Source: Sipunculus nudus (lineage: Eukaryota; Annelida; Sipuncula; Golfingiida; Sipunculidae). From it: a DNA stretch of 64,000 bases. The notes under the pieces are model-generated. The model was not told the DNA's origin and did no database searches. It worked only from the letters and a program-made list of their open reading frames with translations. The stretch spans positions 45,840,401-45,904,400 of the forward strand of contig CM049317.1 in assembly GCA_026874595.1 (NCBI GenBank). The letters are read 5' to 3'. The stretch's first letter is position 1. Each line of letters begins with the position of its first letter. Below are positions 34,242 through 46,800 of the stretch, one piece after another. The position numbers and the translations under genes were made by a program.

Positions 34242-35135
34242 TCACGTTAAACCCGTTTTAATACCATCTATTAGATAGTCTCCGTCAGGATCGTTGTGAA
34301 TGTAGACTCCCAAATATGAAGAACGGGACGCAATGGAATTTGATATATGGGGCTTACTGTCGTGAAAGTATTGCTGGGGGTTTTTATGACAATCTGTCAA
34401 TGAACAGTTGGAGGGGAATCCCTTGTGTTTAGGGGGATGCTCCATGGCCGGGTGGCCTTGGGAACAGGAGGTCACAGAGCAAACAGGGCGGTACCGACAG
34501 GGAGGCCGATTCTTACAGTTGCCCCGATTAAAGACTAGACAAATTTCAAGGCCGGTGGTGGGATCAATTGGTCCTTTCGGCCCATTAGTAGTTGGAGCGG
34601 GGTAGCCAACTTGGAGGTTAAGAGGGTCTGTGTTGTTTGCTGAGGTTGAAAGCGGTTGGCCTTTGATGCAGATGTGTTTTTGGCTATAGTCATACCCGAT
34701 TTAGGATGGAGATTTTACGGCCCCATTGGCACCTTTATTTTGCCATATCTTAATGTTTTAGACAAGCTTCATCTGCCAAGGGGCGTAAAAAAAGATATGT
34801 CGGGTTATGGAGGATGGTGGTGGTGGGGGGTTCGCTGCTGACTGGTTAGGGTGCATGCATGCATTATTACCATTGACATTATCAGTAAGAGGCCTACTAC
34901 ATTGCTGATTAGGTGCTACATCCTGCTGTAAGTCCACTGAGTTTAAATTCCCAAGCAACGAGTCTACAGATTGTAACGCACTACAGTCTAAGTTCTGTCT
35001 TATCCCTAAGTGGCCATTTTCCTGTGCTGTCTTTTGTCTGACCTCCATGCTCCTCCCTTTCCCGTAATCCCTTGTCTTCTTCTGTGTGTCCCGGAGCATC
35101 CCTAGTCCCTTTTTTACAGTCAGGAACTGTGCCAA
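34242..35135 (-). pseudogene. DIRS gag-like region with Cys/His zinc-binding cluster
   Basis: The upper part (34758-35135) is polar and Gln/Asn-rich. The lower part reads CLVFNRGNCKN, PCRYRPVC and SCSQGHPAMEH, a Cys/His cluster like those of DIRS gag proteins. The frame is broken between the two. Confidence 0.6.
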
Positions 35136-35791
35136 TGGGGTTAACTCCGATGTGAGTTCTGCTAGGACCTCCGGTACGATCAGGTCAAGGATCTAAATGT
35201 CATAAAAGCCGTGATCACTTAACTTGCGGAGCGTATCTTTTGCCACGTAATTTTCCTTCGCCCATTTTTCAATTTGTTTTTTGGAGTCCGCTCCTCCTTT
35301 GCTCCCTTTCTTTATTTCTTGCTTTTCTTGGGTCGGTGCGAACTGCACCTCTGAGTCACACTCATCGATATCGTGTTCAGATGCTCGCTTTGATATTTAA
35401 ACAGTCGAATGTGAGCTTGATAGTCGGAAATCAGCACCAGCAAATTGCGTGCTCAGTATACATGTCCAAGAGACCCCTTATATTAGGTGTCAACATGGCT
35501 TTTTGTTGAGTGTTTGCATTGCAAGATGCCAATGACGCGTTTTTATATCAAAGTATATGGCGATTTAAAGTTTTCTGCTGTATTAGGCGATGCTGCGGCT
35601 TTGCTGGGCTACGCATTGCCGACTGACTGCACGAGGCGGGCCCTAGCCCTTGGTTCAAATGTGACGAGCTTATGCATTTTATTAAGACTGATGGGCCATC
35701 ATAAGCAAGTTAACATTGACCCTGACCTTGACCTTCAGTACATTACTCCGAAGTACGGTTAATGGTTAATGGTCGTACTCGATCATCAGCT
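35136..35791. other. Spacer between DIRS remains and MULE element
   Basis: No recognised coding sequence. It may include the 5' flank of the DIRS element. Confidence 0.4.
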
Positions 35792-35888
35792 GGGTGAGGG
35801 GTAAAAATGGCACGGTGAAAATGGCACAGATAAAAATGGCACAGGTAAAAATGGCACAAATGTAAACTATGAAAAAATGGCACACTGA

Positions 35889-35940
<52 letters not shown>

Positions 35941-37768
35941 CACCCCAAATATGTAATATTTATCTATGATCATCATGTAATATATTTCCAAACAGCTTTC
36001 AGGAAAGAAATTGAGTTATTAGTGTAATTATAATCTGAAAATTTTAAAGAAACTACTGAAGTCAGAATCATTTACATAATTGTGAACAAGTATAATAGAA
36101 ATCTCACTTAATATATAGAATTTATATAAGCAAATTATATAAGTAGCTGTGGCAAACAACCAACCATGCTAGTACTCAGTATTGACTCAGTTACTCAGTT
36201 TGGTCAGGTAATGAGCAGCTCCATGGGTTATACCTGGTTAATGAAGCATAGTTTAATTAGTTGCGTATCTTCTCATCCATAGGTGAGTTGATTTTGTTTA
36301 AAATAACGCACAGCTAGCTTGTGTCTGTTGTGCTCACACAAAGGTAATTATAGGTTGTTTGTGTTAATGAGTACCATGTCATGCAGGTGCTCTTCATGTT
36401 TGTTTGAATCAACAACTGTTAGAATGGCTTATCCTTATACTTTGATGCGTGTAGCTGTGTTTGAACCAAGGCGAAAGCTGGCTTGTTTGTTTGATGTGTT
36501 TAATGTTATCTTTGATGCTTAAAAACAAAGCACAAAATTATTATGCCAATCACCTTAGGCATTGGTCTATATATATTGGAAATATGTTATGATCATTAGT
36601 ACAGTCATTGATTGATTACATCCAGTTATGGAAGTCATCAGCAGTAAAAAAGGAGGGGTAAAGATATGTATTCAAGGCTGTATGTACACCAAACAGGTCA
36701 CCAGAGGCCAGAGAATCCGATAGCGATGTGTAAAACGTACAACTTGGTGCAAGGGAACAATGACGACATCAGTCGATATGGCTGACCCAGTACCTGCTGG
36801 TGAACACAACCATGGACCAGACCATGCCGCCATCACAGCCACCAAGTGCATCCACTCAATGAAAAGGAAAGTAGCCACAACTGAAGACAAGCCATCACAA
36901 ATATACGCAAGTGCTCTCACTGAGGTACCAGATGAAGCCAAGGCACACATACCAGGATTCGATGTTGTGAAAAGGACACTGAGTTATCAGCGTAGCAAGA
37001 TCTTACCCCCAGAGTCAGCAAGTCTACAAGAGCAAAGACTGGAGGGAGAGTGGACTGTCACAGCTGGACCAAACCAAAAACAATTCCTGTTCTATGAAAA
37101 TGGACCAGACAGTGGTTCTAGAATCATCGCATTTGGTACAGAGGAAGCACTTAAGGAACTTGCGTTGACTGACACATGGATGATGGATGGAAACTCTGCC
37201 ATGTCTCCACCAGTCTTCCTACAACTCTACGTGATTCGTGTTCCTCTTGGGGAAATAACAGTCGCAGCAGTTTATGCCCTTATGCAGTCTAAAGCCCAGG
37301 ATGCATATGAAGGACTGTTGCAAGAGATCATCAACCACTGCCACCAGCTAAACTTATTTCCAGCCCCTGACACTGTAATAGTAGACTTTGAACAAGCAGC
37401 TATACAAGCCAGTTGCAACATACTTAGAACACACACCAGGACACAAGGGTGTTTCTATCACCTCACACAAAGAACACGGAAGAAGGTACAAAAGCTTGGC
37501 CTCAGCGGCACATACAAGGACAGCAATGACTTTCACCAGTTCTGTGGTGAGATGGATTTGCACCAGCTGATATCAAAGATCCTATAACTGGGACCCTCAC
37601 TTGGTACTTAATTAATATATCTATTAAATCATAACAATACTAAATGCAAAACTGCAAAATGGACAGTTAAATATGAAAAAAAAATATTAAATGTAACAAT
37701 GTAAAATATGATACAAATATGACAGGTTTTCATATGGCAAACTTTGGATGAATCAAAATTAAAATAAT

Positions 37769-37828
<60 letters not shown>

Positions 37829-37921
37829 TTCAGTGTGCCATTTTTTCCTAGTTTACATTTGTGCCATTTTTACCAGTGCTCTTTTTACCGTGCCGTTTTT
37901 ACCCGTGCCATTTTTACCTAA
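35792..37921 (+). mobile_element. MULE (Mutator-like) DNA transposon with iterated TIRs, inactive
   Basis: Inverted ends of about 100 bp each carry several copies of TAAAAATGGCAC (35802-35886; complement at about 37836-37918), followed inward by (TA)n runs at 35891-35936 and 37772-37826. They enclose a FLYWCH/MULE transposase. Imperfect direct repeats GATCATCAGCTG (35780) and GATCCATCAGCTG (37922) flank it and may be the target duplication. Confidence 0.8.
36679..37587 (+). pseudogene. MULE transposase with FLYWCH zinc finger, broken
   Basis: The open part starts at 36760 and runs 275 codons. FLYWCH remains: CMYTKQ, RCVKR, CKG and EHNH. The frame is cut by TAG at 36721-36723, where this finger usually has Trp (WRC). 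MULE transposase core: first Asp in TWMMDGNSAMSP (about residue 143 of the open part), second Asp in VIVDFEQAA (about 208), then CFYH. The frame ends soon after, so the third catalytic acidic residue is missing. It would bind the element's ends and move it; here it is probably dead. Confidence 0.8.
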
Positions 37922-37934
37922 GATCCATCAGCTG

Positions 37935-40792
37935 CACATAGGGGATTCTTAATATTCCTCATGAATAATTAATCAGCTGGCCCAAGCGAGGTTAGTAGGG
38001 AATAACAGTTAACAGTGCAATGCGGACCTGCCAGTTGTTCCATTAATGCACCTCAAATTTGTGGATGCTTACAAACAAATTTTGTTAAAAGCATCTGGAA
38101 AGAAGTATAAATCCAAAGGAATCCGCTTCTATGAGCACCATGTGAACCCGACTTGAGAGGAAGGTACTTTCCAGTGACTCTTAACGTAATAAAGTTAAAG
38201 ACCCTCGATCAGGTTCACATCAACTGTGCCAAAACAATTAAGTTGGCTCTGAGGTCTATGATAGCTATTAATCAAAACACAGGATGCCCGAGGTCAATTA
38301 AAAATCAAAATATCCCAGTGTTGGGCCACAGGTGGTGACTGGTACACATTCAGACAACACAGAATTGGGTGGTCTGTGCATGGTTCCTCTGACTGTGTAC
38401 GTTAATAACAAGTTTCTTGTTTCATGTACAGTAGGCACAGAGTGACACACCCGTACCAAAACACTTTGGCAGTACGCTGGTTATACTGCAATTATGAAGT
38501 CATGAAGACTAATAAAGCTAAGATGAAACATATCTGCTTCTGTGATGGTTAAAAGTGTTCTGAAATGAAATTATAAAAATTTTCTATTCACATGCCTTTA
38601 AAAAATATAGATGTAGGTATGCTGTATCTGTCACCAATGATAAATATAGAATATACACTGTATTTTTAAAGTGGCATAACCAACACATATAGCTGTCAAG
38701 TGAAAACACCATGTCAAAGGTCATTTTAAAAATAATATCCCTCCTCATTAGATATTGATATAATGAGTTCTGGGCGTGGCAAGGATAATATTAATGCTTG
38801 GGCAGAAATAGATTTTTATAAATGACACCTTTTTCCCAAATAATTTGAGAAAAAAAAAATAAGCTAAGCTAAGAATTCTTGAATAATATATTCATTTTAA
38901 ATAATGTTCACCAATTCACCAGCTCCACCCTTTTAACTCAGGTCAGATGCTTCAAAAATTCGTTATAAATCGAATATATAAAGGAATGTGTCATATACTA
39001 AAACTACATATTTATTGTGAATAAAGGGTTAAAATATACTGAAGGCGTGTCCTACAGCTGTATGATATAAACTGCATTGACAAACAAAGGAAATGGTGAC
39101 ACAAGGATTGCATGAGTTTAATATTCTTTAATTTGCAATGGGTCTAGACTGGCCATGTGGGCATATATGATGACTCTATAATTGTGTTGCATCAATGTGA
39201 TTTAAGGGCCTTAGAGCTATTCACGGATGCCATCTTAGAGGGCCTCAAGTAACAATGAGATAAAATGATGACATTCAGGCTTTGGTTATATAAAGAGTTA
39301 GCCCCTTCAGCCGGCTGAGACATATCAATTTGTATATTCTCTATTAACCAGTAAGAGGATTAATGCTTTGCTGGTAAAAACTTTATACAGATCTTTGCTA
39401 AATGTCACCATCAAGTTTAATATGTTGAGGTTTTCTGTAAAAAAAAGTAAATGTAATTTATTTAGTTTAATAAAGTACAATTAATTGCAATGTATGGACA
39501 CAAAATTTTTAAAACAACACAGTACATTGTATATTTAAATATCTTGACATGTAGAATGAAAGGTCAGGCAAACCAAATGAGGTCATGCACTATGTAAAAA
39601 TTATATTTTTATGTGTGCCTTTATAACTTGATACATATCATTAAAAATCATTGTTCTAAAATGGTGGTTCATTTACTTTTTTCTATGAAAAAAAAATATA
39701 ACAAACAGGCTACCAACCCAGGAACATATATGAACACACAATCACAAAGAGTCCCTCGTCCAGATGTATGACTTAATTAGTACTTTCCACTGTTTCTTTC
39801 TACCTAGATCACTTATGAAAACTAATGAAAACTTAAATCTGATATTCAATTAGTATATGAGAAGCATTAAGGAACAGAAAAGGCTGAGACACGACCTTCC
39901 TTGCTGAGCTAAACTGTATAAGCACATGTATTTCTACTGTGACAAGTGAGCACGTGTCTTTAAAATTGTTATTCCATACAAACCTCGCTATGGGCTCTCG
40001 AATGTCTGACATGCATAGAATTTGAGAGTCCCCTATGCGCGCATTTATTTGTGAATATGTAAGAAAGTATACGTATTTTTCTTTCCTGTTCTTTGATTTG
40101 TTAAAATGGCCACACCTGAAAACTGGAGATATTTTAAGGAGACATATCAATATATATATTGTATTGTCAGTTGAAATGTCAAATTATTGGGCCTATTAGT
40201 GAATTTCTCACACCAATGCCCCACAAGTAGTGGGACTTTGAATATGGCGTTTCATTATTTCTTTGTAATCTTCAACTTCTTTTCTTACTTTTTTTGGTTG
40301 AAACTCCGACATCAAATATGAGTGCAATACATTTCTGTTTAATCTTTTACTTTTATGGAGGTGGTGGGAATTAATTGATAAATCATTTAATTGTCATTTC
40401 AAATTTCATTTTTAACTTTTGTTTATAATCAAATGAAATGAAGGCTGGGGGAACTGTTTCTTTTCTCATTAAAGTTGCGAATATTTGTCTTGTTGGCATT
40501 TGTCATTGGGTTAATTAATTGTCTTCGACTTGTGGCAATTTTCTTGTTGGCAATATAATTGTCTGAGCGCCATTCTGGTATTGGGCCAGTCATAATTTTA
40601 TGAAGCCGTCATTTTACACTACATCCATCCGCCCTTGACCCTGTGAGCGATAATAGACATTGTATGCATTAGTCACAAATCTCTTGCCGATGAGTTTATG
40701 GTGATGTAACATCATTCGGCTGATGGTCACTGACAGAGGGCCACCGTTACCGATATGACCAAGCAGTGAAACTCAGGGGACCACGAATCACC
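37935..40792. other. Intergenic region upstream of the NCBP2AS2-like gene
   Basis: AT-rich and mostly featureless. A short open segment at about 38010-38153 (FVDAYKQILLKASGKKYKSK before a stop) looks coding-like but was not recognised. The promoter of the + strand gene should be at the right-hand end. Confidence 0.4.
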
Positions 40793-40815
40793 ATGCCGTT
40801 AAGGGCGTTATTCAG
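40793..40815 (+). CDS. NCBP2AS2: NCBP2AS2-like exon 1 (23 coding bases)
   Basis: ATG in the favourable context ATCACCATGC. Codes MPLRALF plus two bases and ends AG before a GTGACA donor. The phase fits exon 2, and the combined N-terminus has the same length as the human one. Confidence 0.65.
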
Positions 40816-43800
40816 GTGACACACGCACAGACACTTAAAGTGCCCATTCACCTGCCTTTTGAAAAAGAATTTGTAATATCTGCATGGCTTCCTCTGTGTA
40901 TATATTATTAATGATCTAAAGGTTATTTTGGTTGTGAACAGTTTGTATAATGCCTTCATGAAGGATATATGCACTTGTTTATCAACGACATGTTTGTTAA
41001 CACAGCAGTGCTGACATACGGGAAAACCTAGGGTGGTAGGTTACATGTTCGTGGAGGTAGAAAGGTCACTTGTTGCAAAACGCCGTTTGCAAAGCTCTTG
41101 CTTATTTGATTTGCTGTCAGATGCCCTTGTTGAATTTGTTTTATTTTGACAGGCCCCCACATATTATAAACAGATTTATAGAAACAAAACAAGCAGCCTG
41201 TGTGCGGTGATATCCACGTTTTCTGGCCTATTTTTATAAAAGCTCCAAGCAATTACCTTTAGTTTACAAAGGTCAGATAGGTGATGGGGCCCCTTTAAAA
41301 GCAGAGTTTTCATGGGGCACACAAACGATTCACAAAGGATGAGAATGTCGGCACATGGTAAAACCCGGAGAAACTCTCAGAAAATTTTGGAAATTTGACC
41401 TTACAATTTAAACGAAAAGTAATATATCTGGTACTACTATAGAACTGAATGTGGGCTTCAGCCTAGACAGAGTGTCCGTCTCTAAGACCCAGTTGTGGCT
41501 CTGTTGTAAACAGAGCCACAGGTCCCTGCCTTCATTTATCTAGCGGACAGGAGCGCATGCAGGTGACCATGCACGATGTACCCATTTTAAGGACATTTAG
41601 ACTGTGCTTAAGCCCCGGGTGATTGGCTGGTGATTGTTTCAGGCCAGCTGTGTGCACTGCACATGTTACATCATCACTGCAAACTTACTGGCACAACCAG
41701 CTGAAATGTGATACATGCGCCTGTGTTTACAACAGAGCCACAATTGGGTCTAGTCTGTCTCTATAATATAGAGGTGGAGAGCACTACATGCATTCTTTTG
41801 GTGCCCTGTCTGATATTACTAAATATCCCTCCTTTGGCAAAATTACCAAACATAATCTAGCTAATATACCCTTAACTATGACTGCTTACTTGTTTTCTTG
41901 CTCAAATAAGAAGATGAAACATATGATCCAGGTGCAAAGTTAAGAAGCGATGCTCGCAGGTTTCTAACCAAACATGACGTGTTGCTTTAGGGTCAAGGAC
42001 TCAGGAAGAAGCCAGTTTTCAAAGTCCTTCCTCTGATTGGCTGTTAGGTTTCATCATGGAAATCCAACTTAATTCCAAGCATAAGATTTACTGACAGGTC
42101 CCTTAAATAGTGCAATCTTGTGAATAAAACAGAAAGTGCAAGCAAAACAATGGTTCCAAGCAGGGCTAGTAGCCACCTGCAAATTTTCTTGTTTTAGAAA
42201 TGGTTCGCACACCCAATAAAGTCCCACGTTTGTTCATTTAAAGCTTATTATCTGATCTATCTAAATTTCTGTGTCCTCGCTTGCACACCAATATTTTCAA
42301 TAGAGTGCTTGTAAGCCTCACTTCAGCCCAACAACCATAGGATACTGCTGCTTGCACCTGAATTTTGCCACTTATTTTTATCTGCCACTCACACTCTTCT
42401 CCATTACATAAATCATAAACATCATAACGTCCATCCGTATATGTTCATAACCTCTTCAAGACAGTGCGTAAGTGATCCTACAGTCACTTTGAAGCCTGCG
42501 TTCTATACTGGCTCCATATATCTCACTGGTGTATGATTCAGTTATTTTGATTGGTAAAAATAAAACTATTCGGCCCAAGTATAGAATGTGGCCTACATTT
42601 CCAAATTGGTCTAAACTGACTGGACCGTCTCATATTAGTAGTAATCAACATAAGCCATGACATGCCTGATAATATGACATTGACATGCCTCTTACTTCTC
42701 CATTACATGAATCCTAAATATCATAACATCCATCCATATACATCCATAACCTTGTCCATGTAGGCCTGATTCTATACTCGCTGCGACTATTCTGTTCAAC
42801 AGCTGATTCTGCTCACACAGGATTAGACTTAACTGCAAAATTCAACCCCCAAAGTCCGATGATCACCCCATGATTAAACCGTGGCGGCCATATTGGAAGG
42901 AAGGCTTCTCAGAAAAAACTTGATCTCTTCAGAAATATAATTGATCTTTTCAACATGTCAACAAGTCGGATGAACAAAAGACCAATTGAATGGGGCATTT
43001 TGCGAGTCTCAGATTTTTTTAAGGGAAAGCTGAGAATTTAGGGGCCCTCAAACCACAGAAAGGCTTACACATAAAATGATTGGAAGGCAGACATTACGCT
43101 ACACCACTTGATGATCCCCGTCTGAACTGTATTTTAGAAGTTTTTTTGTGGAAGCCCTGATCTTCTTATTTGTCAAATTAAATAAAAGGAAGTACTTATT
43201 TCCACTCCCCCTAGGAGTTACCAATCCCCATGTTAGATGGAAAAGATAAGCATCTGTTAGAATAGTTATTCATTTACAGCAGCTCTATAGGATAACATTG
43301 ATTAATATATATATAAACTAAACAAGTGACCCATGGGTCATGTCGCTCAGCTGACAGGGAAGAGATTCGCTAAAGGAAATTTTATCATCAGAATGGTAGT
43401 ATATACCCATTCAACTGAAGCATCAAACAGATTAACCAACAGGACAAGATTTAGTCTTTATTTATATATCTCAAAAATAGAGAAAAATTGTGTAAACTTT
43501 AAAAACTAGAATACGGGTAGCCGACAAGTGACCACGTGTATCCGCCAAAATCAGAGTGGAACGGTTGAAGTGAGGCATGGATTGAGTGGCAAGGGGAAAT
43601 AGAGTGAGGTATGTTGCATATTAGCATGGATGTCTGCAGCCTAAATGTGTATGTAGGTTGTGCCACCTACCACAAATCCAGAAAGCTGTCCAAGTTGTAT
43701 ACATATGCAAAATTTTAGGCAGAAAAGTCAAACCACTACATGTATATGAGTGATTTTAGCCAACGGCAGACAAACAGACAGACGCTGTGCAAAAATGGTT

Positions 43801-46800
43801 GCAGGTGGCCCCTCCAGTTTTGTGTATGATAAAGACCTATGTGAGATCTATACACATGCAAAATTTTGCCCCAATCGTTCAAACGGTTCCCGAGATATGA
43901 GCTTGGATGTCTGCAGCCTAAACTAGAAAGTAGGTGGGGCCACCTGTCATAAAATCAAGAAAGCTATCCAGGATGTATAAAACTGCAAAATTTTAGGCAG
44001 ATATGTCAAACCACTGCCGAGATATGAGTGACATTATCCCACGGCAGAAAACAGACAGACGCTGTGCAAAAACAGTTTTGCGTATGATAAAGAGGTATGT
44101 GATATCTATACACATGCAAAATTTTGCCCCAATCGTTCAAACGGTTCCCGAGATATGAGCTTGGATGTCTGCAGCGTAAACTAGAAAGTAGGTGGGGCCA
44201 CCTGTCATAAAATCAAGAAAGGTATCCAGGATGTATAAAACTGCAAAATTTTAGGCAGATATGTCAAACCACTGCCGAGATATGAGTGACATTATCCCAC
44301 GGCAGAAAACAGACAGACGCTGTGCAAAAACAGTTTTGCGTATGATAAAGAGGTATGTGATATCTATACACATGCAAAATTTTGCCCCAATCGTTCAAAC
44401 GGTTCCCGAGATATGAGCTTGGATGTCTGCAGCCTAAACTAGAAAGTAGGTGGGGCCACCTGTCATAAAATCAAGAAAGCTATCCAGGATGTATAAAACT
44501 GCAAAATTTTTGGCAGATATGTCAAACCACTGCCGAGATATGAGTGACATTATCCCACGGCAGAAAACAGACAGACGCTGTGCAAAAACAGTTTTGCGTA
44601 TGATAAAGAGCTATGTGATATCTATACACATGCAAAATTTTGGCCCAATCAGTGAAACGGTTCCTGAGATATGAGCTTGGATGTGATCAGCTTGATCGTG
44701 AATGTAGGTGGTGCCATCTGTCATAAAATCAAAAAGCTATCCTGGATGTATATGCATGCCGAATTTCAGGTGAATTAGTGAATTCACTGCAGAGATATGA
44801 GTGATTTTAACCCAAGGCAGATGAACAGATGGACACTGTGCAAACATGGTTACAGGTGGCGCCACCATTTTTGTGTATGTTATAAAGCAATCCAAGGGCT
44901 ACATTTGTATAAATTTTATTTCCTGATTGGTCAATTGGTTCCCGAGATATGAGGGTTTATGTGTGGAAACAGACCCACAAATGGACGCTGGATAGAGGGG
45001 AAAGGTCAGAGGTCAACACAAATTGGTTAGGCACTAGTTCACATGTGACTAGATAATTGGTGTAAGTTTCGGAAAAATCGGTCCATTTTTCTCAGAGGAG
45101 CTCTCTGGAAACAAACGTGGCAGCTGCGGAGGAACCCGGTCAAAAACATAGTATCTGCAAAACTTCGTTTTGGAGGATACAAAAATACAGGTGGCTCCAC
45201 CAATCTGCAGAAACTAATAAAAACACTTAATGGTCAATATCCATGCAAAAATCATGGTGATCTCCACATAAGTTGTTCAGATACTTCAGCTTTTGTATCA
45301 AATTGTCCATTATTCTGAGGGATACTTCAGAGTCCTATAGCTTGAAGGATATGGGTAACAGAGACCTAATTTCAAGTTTCCACAGGCACTCTTCCTGGGC
45401 CTTCTTGCATTACAAGAATGAAGTTTCTAGGTCCAGTTGTTGCAATTTGTACCCTGTTGACAGATAACCACATCTTTAAAGGTCTCAAAAAAAAGAGAAA
45501 AAAAATTTGTAAAAATTTGAAAAAAATAGAGGTGGCGCACCCAGTCTGCAGGAAGTGATGACACATCTCATGATCAATAGTTATGCCACAAATCATGACC
45601 ATCAGTCAAGAAGTTAATGAGATATTGAAGTTTTTGTATGAAATTTTTTACTTTTCTTGGGGGTACTTTGGGGCCCCATAGCTCAAAGAATATGGGTAAC
45701 AGAGACCTAATTTCTGGTTTCCATGGAGACTTTTCATAGGTGTCTCAGTGTATCGAGAATGAAGATTCTAGGTCTAGTCTTTACGATTTGTGCCACGCTA
45801 ACAGATGACAGCATCCTTAAAGGTCTCAAAGATAGAGGAAAAAATCATAAAAAAAACCCGAATAAATACAGGTTGTGCCACCAGTCTGCAAGAACTGATG
45901 AAACACCCCTTGATCAATATGTATGCCAAAAATCATGACCATCAGTGATGTAGTTATTGAGATATTGAAGTTTTTGTATGAATTTTTTGACTACTCTGGG
46001 GGGTACTTTGGGGCCCCATATATCGATGGATATGGGTAACAGAGACCTAATTTCTGGTTTCCATGGAGACTTTTCATAGGTCTCTCAGTGTGTCAAGAAT
46101 GAAGATTCTAGGTGCAGTCGTTACGATTTATGCTACATTAACAGTTGACAGCATCCTTAAAGGTCTCAAAAATAGAGGAAGAAATCGTAAAAAAATCAAA
46201 CAATATAGGTGGCGCCACCAGTCTGCAGGAACTGATGGAACATCTCATGATCAATATGTATGCCGAAAATCATGACCATCAGTGATGTAGTTATTGAGAT
46301 ATTGAAGTTTTTGTATGAAATTTTTGACTACTCTGGGGGGGGTACTTTGGGGCCCCATAGCTCGAAGGATATGGTTAACAGAGACCTATTTTCTGGTTGC
46401 CAAGGATATTTTTCATGGACCTCTCAGTGGGTCAAGAATTAAGATTCTAGGTCTAGTCTTTACGTTTTGTGCCTTGTTAACAGATGTTCACATTTTGAAA
46501 GGTCTCAAAAATAGAGAAAAAAATTAGTAAAAAATTGAACGATATAGGTGGCGCCACCAGTCTGCAGGAAGTGATGGAACATCTCATGATCAATATGTAT
46601 GCCAAAAATCATGACCATCAGTCAAGAAGTTAATGAGATATTGAAGTTTTTGTATGAAATTTTTTACTTTTCTTGGGGGTACTTTGGGGCCCCATAGCTC
46701 AAAGAATATGGGTAACAGAGACCTAATTTCTGGTTTCCATGGAGACTTTTCATAGGTATCTCAGTGTGTCACGAATGAAGATTCTAGGTGCAGTCGTTAC

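Larger units (their letters stand above)
32050..35135 (-). mobile_element. Degraded DIRS-like tyrosine-recombinase retrotransposon
   Basis: Minus-strand order: gag-like with Cys/His cluster, reverse transcriptase with YLDDF, RNase H, tyrosine recombinase. This order with a recombinase instead of an integrase defines DIRS elements. Several stops and frameshifts separate the parts, and the catalytic end of the recombinase was not seen. Inverted terminal repeats were not found, so the limits are those of recognisable coding sequence. Confidence 0.8.

Noticed and set aside
34408-34605. Plus-strand 65-codon ORF
   Set aside because: Antisense to the DIRS gag Cys/His region.
36672-36950. Minus-strand 92-codon ORF
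   Set aside because: Shadow of the MULE transposase on the opposite strand.
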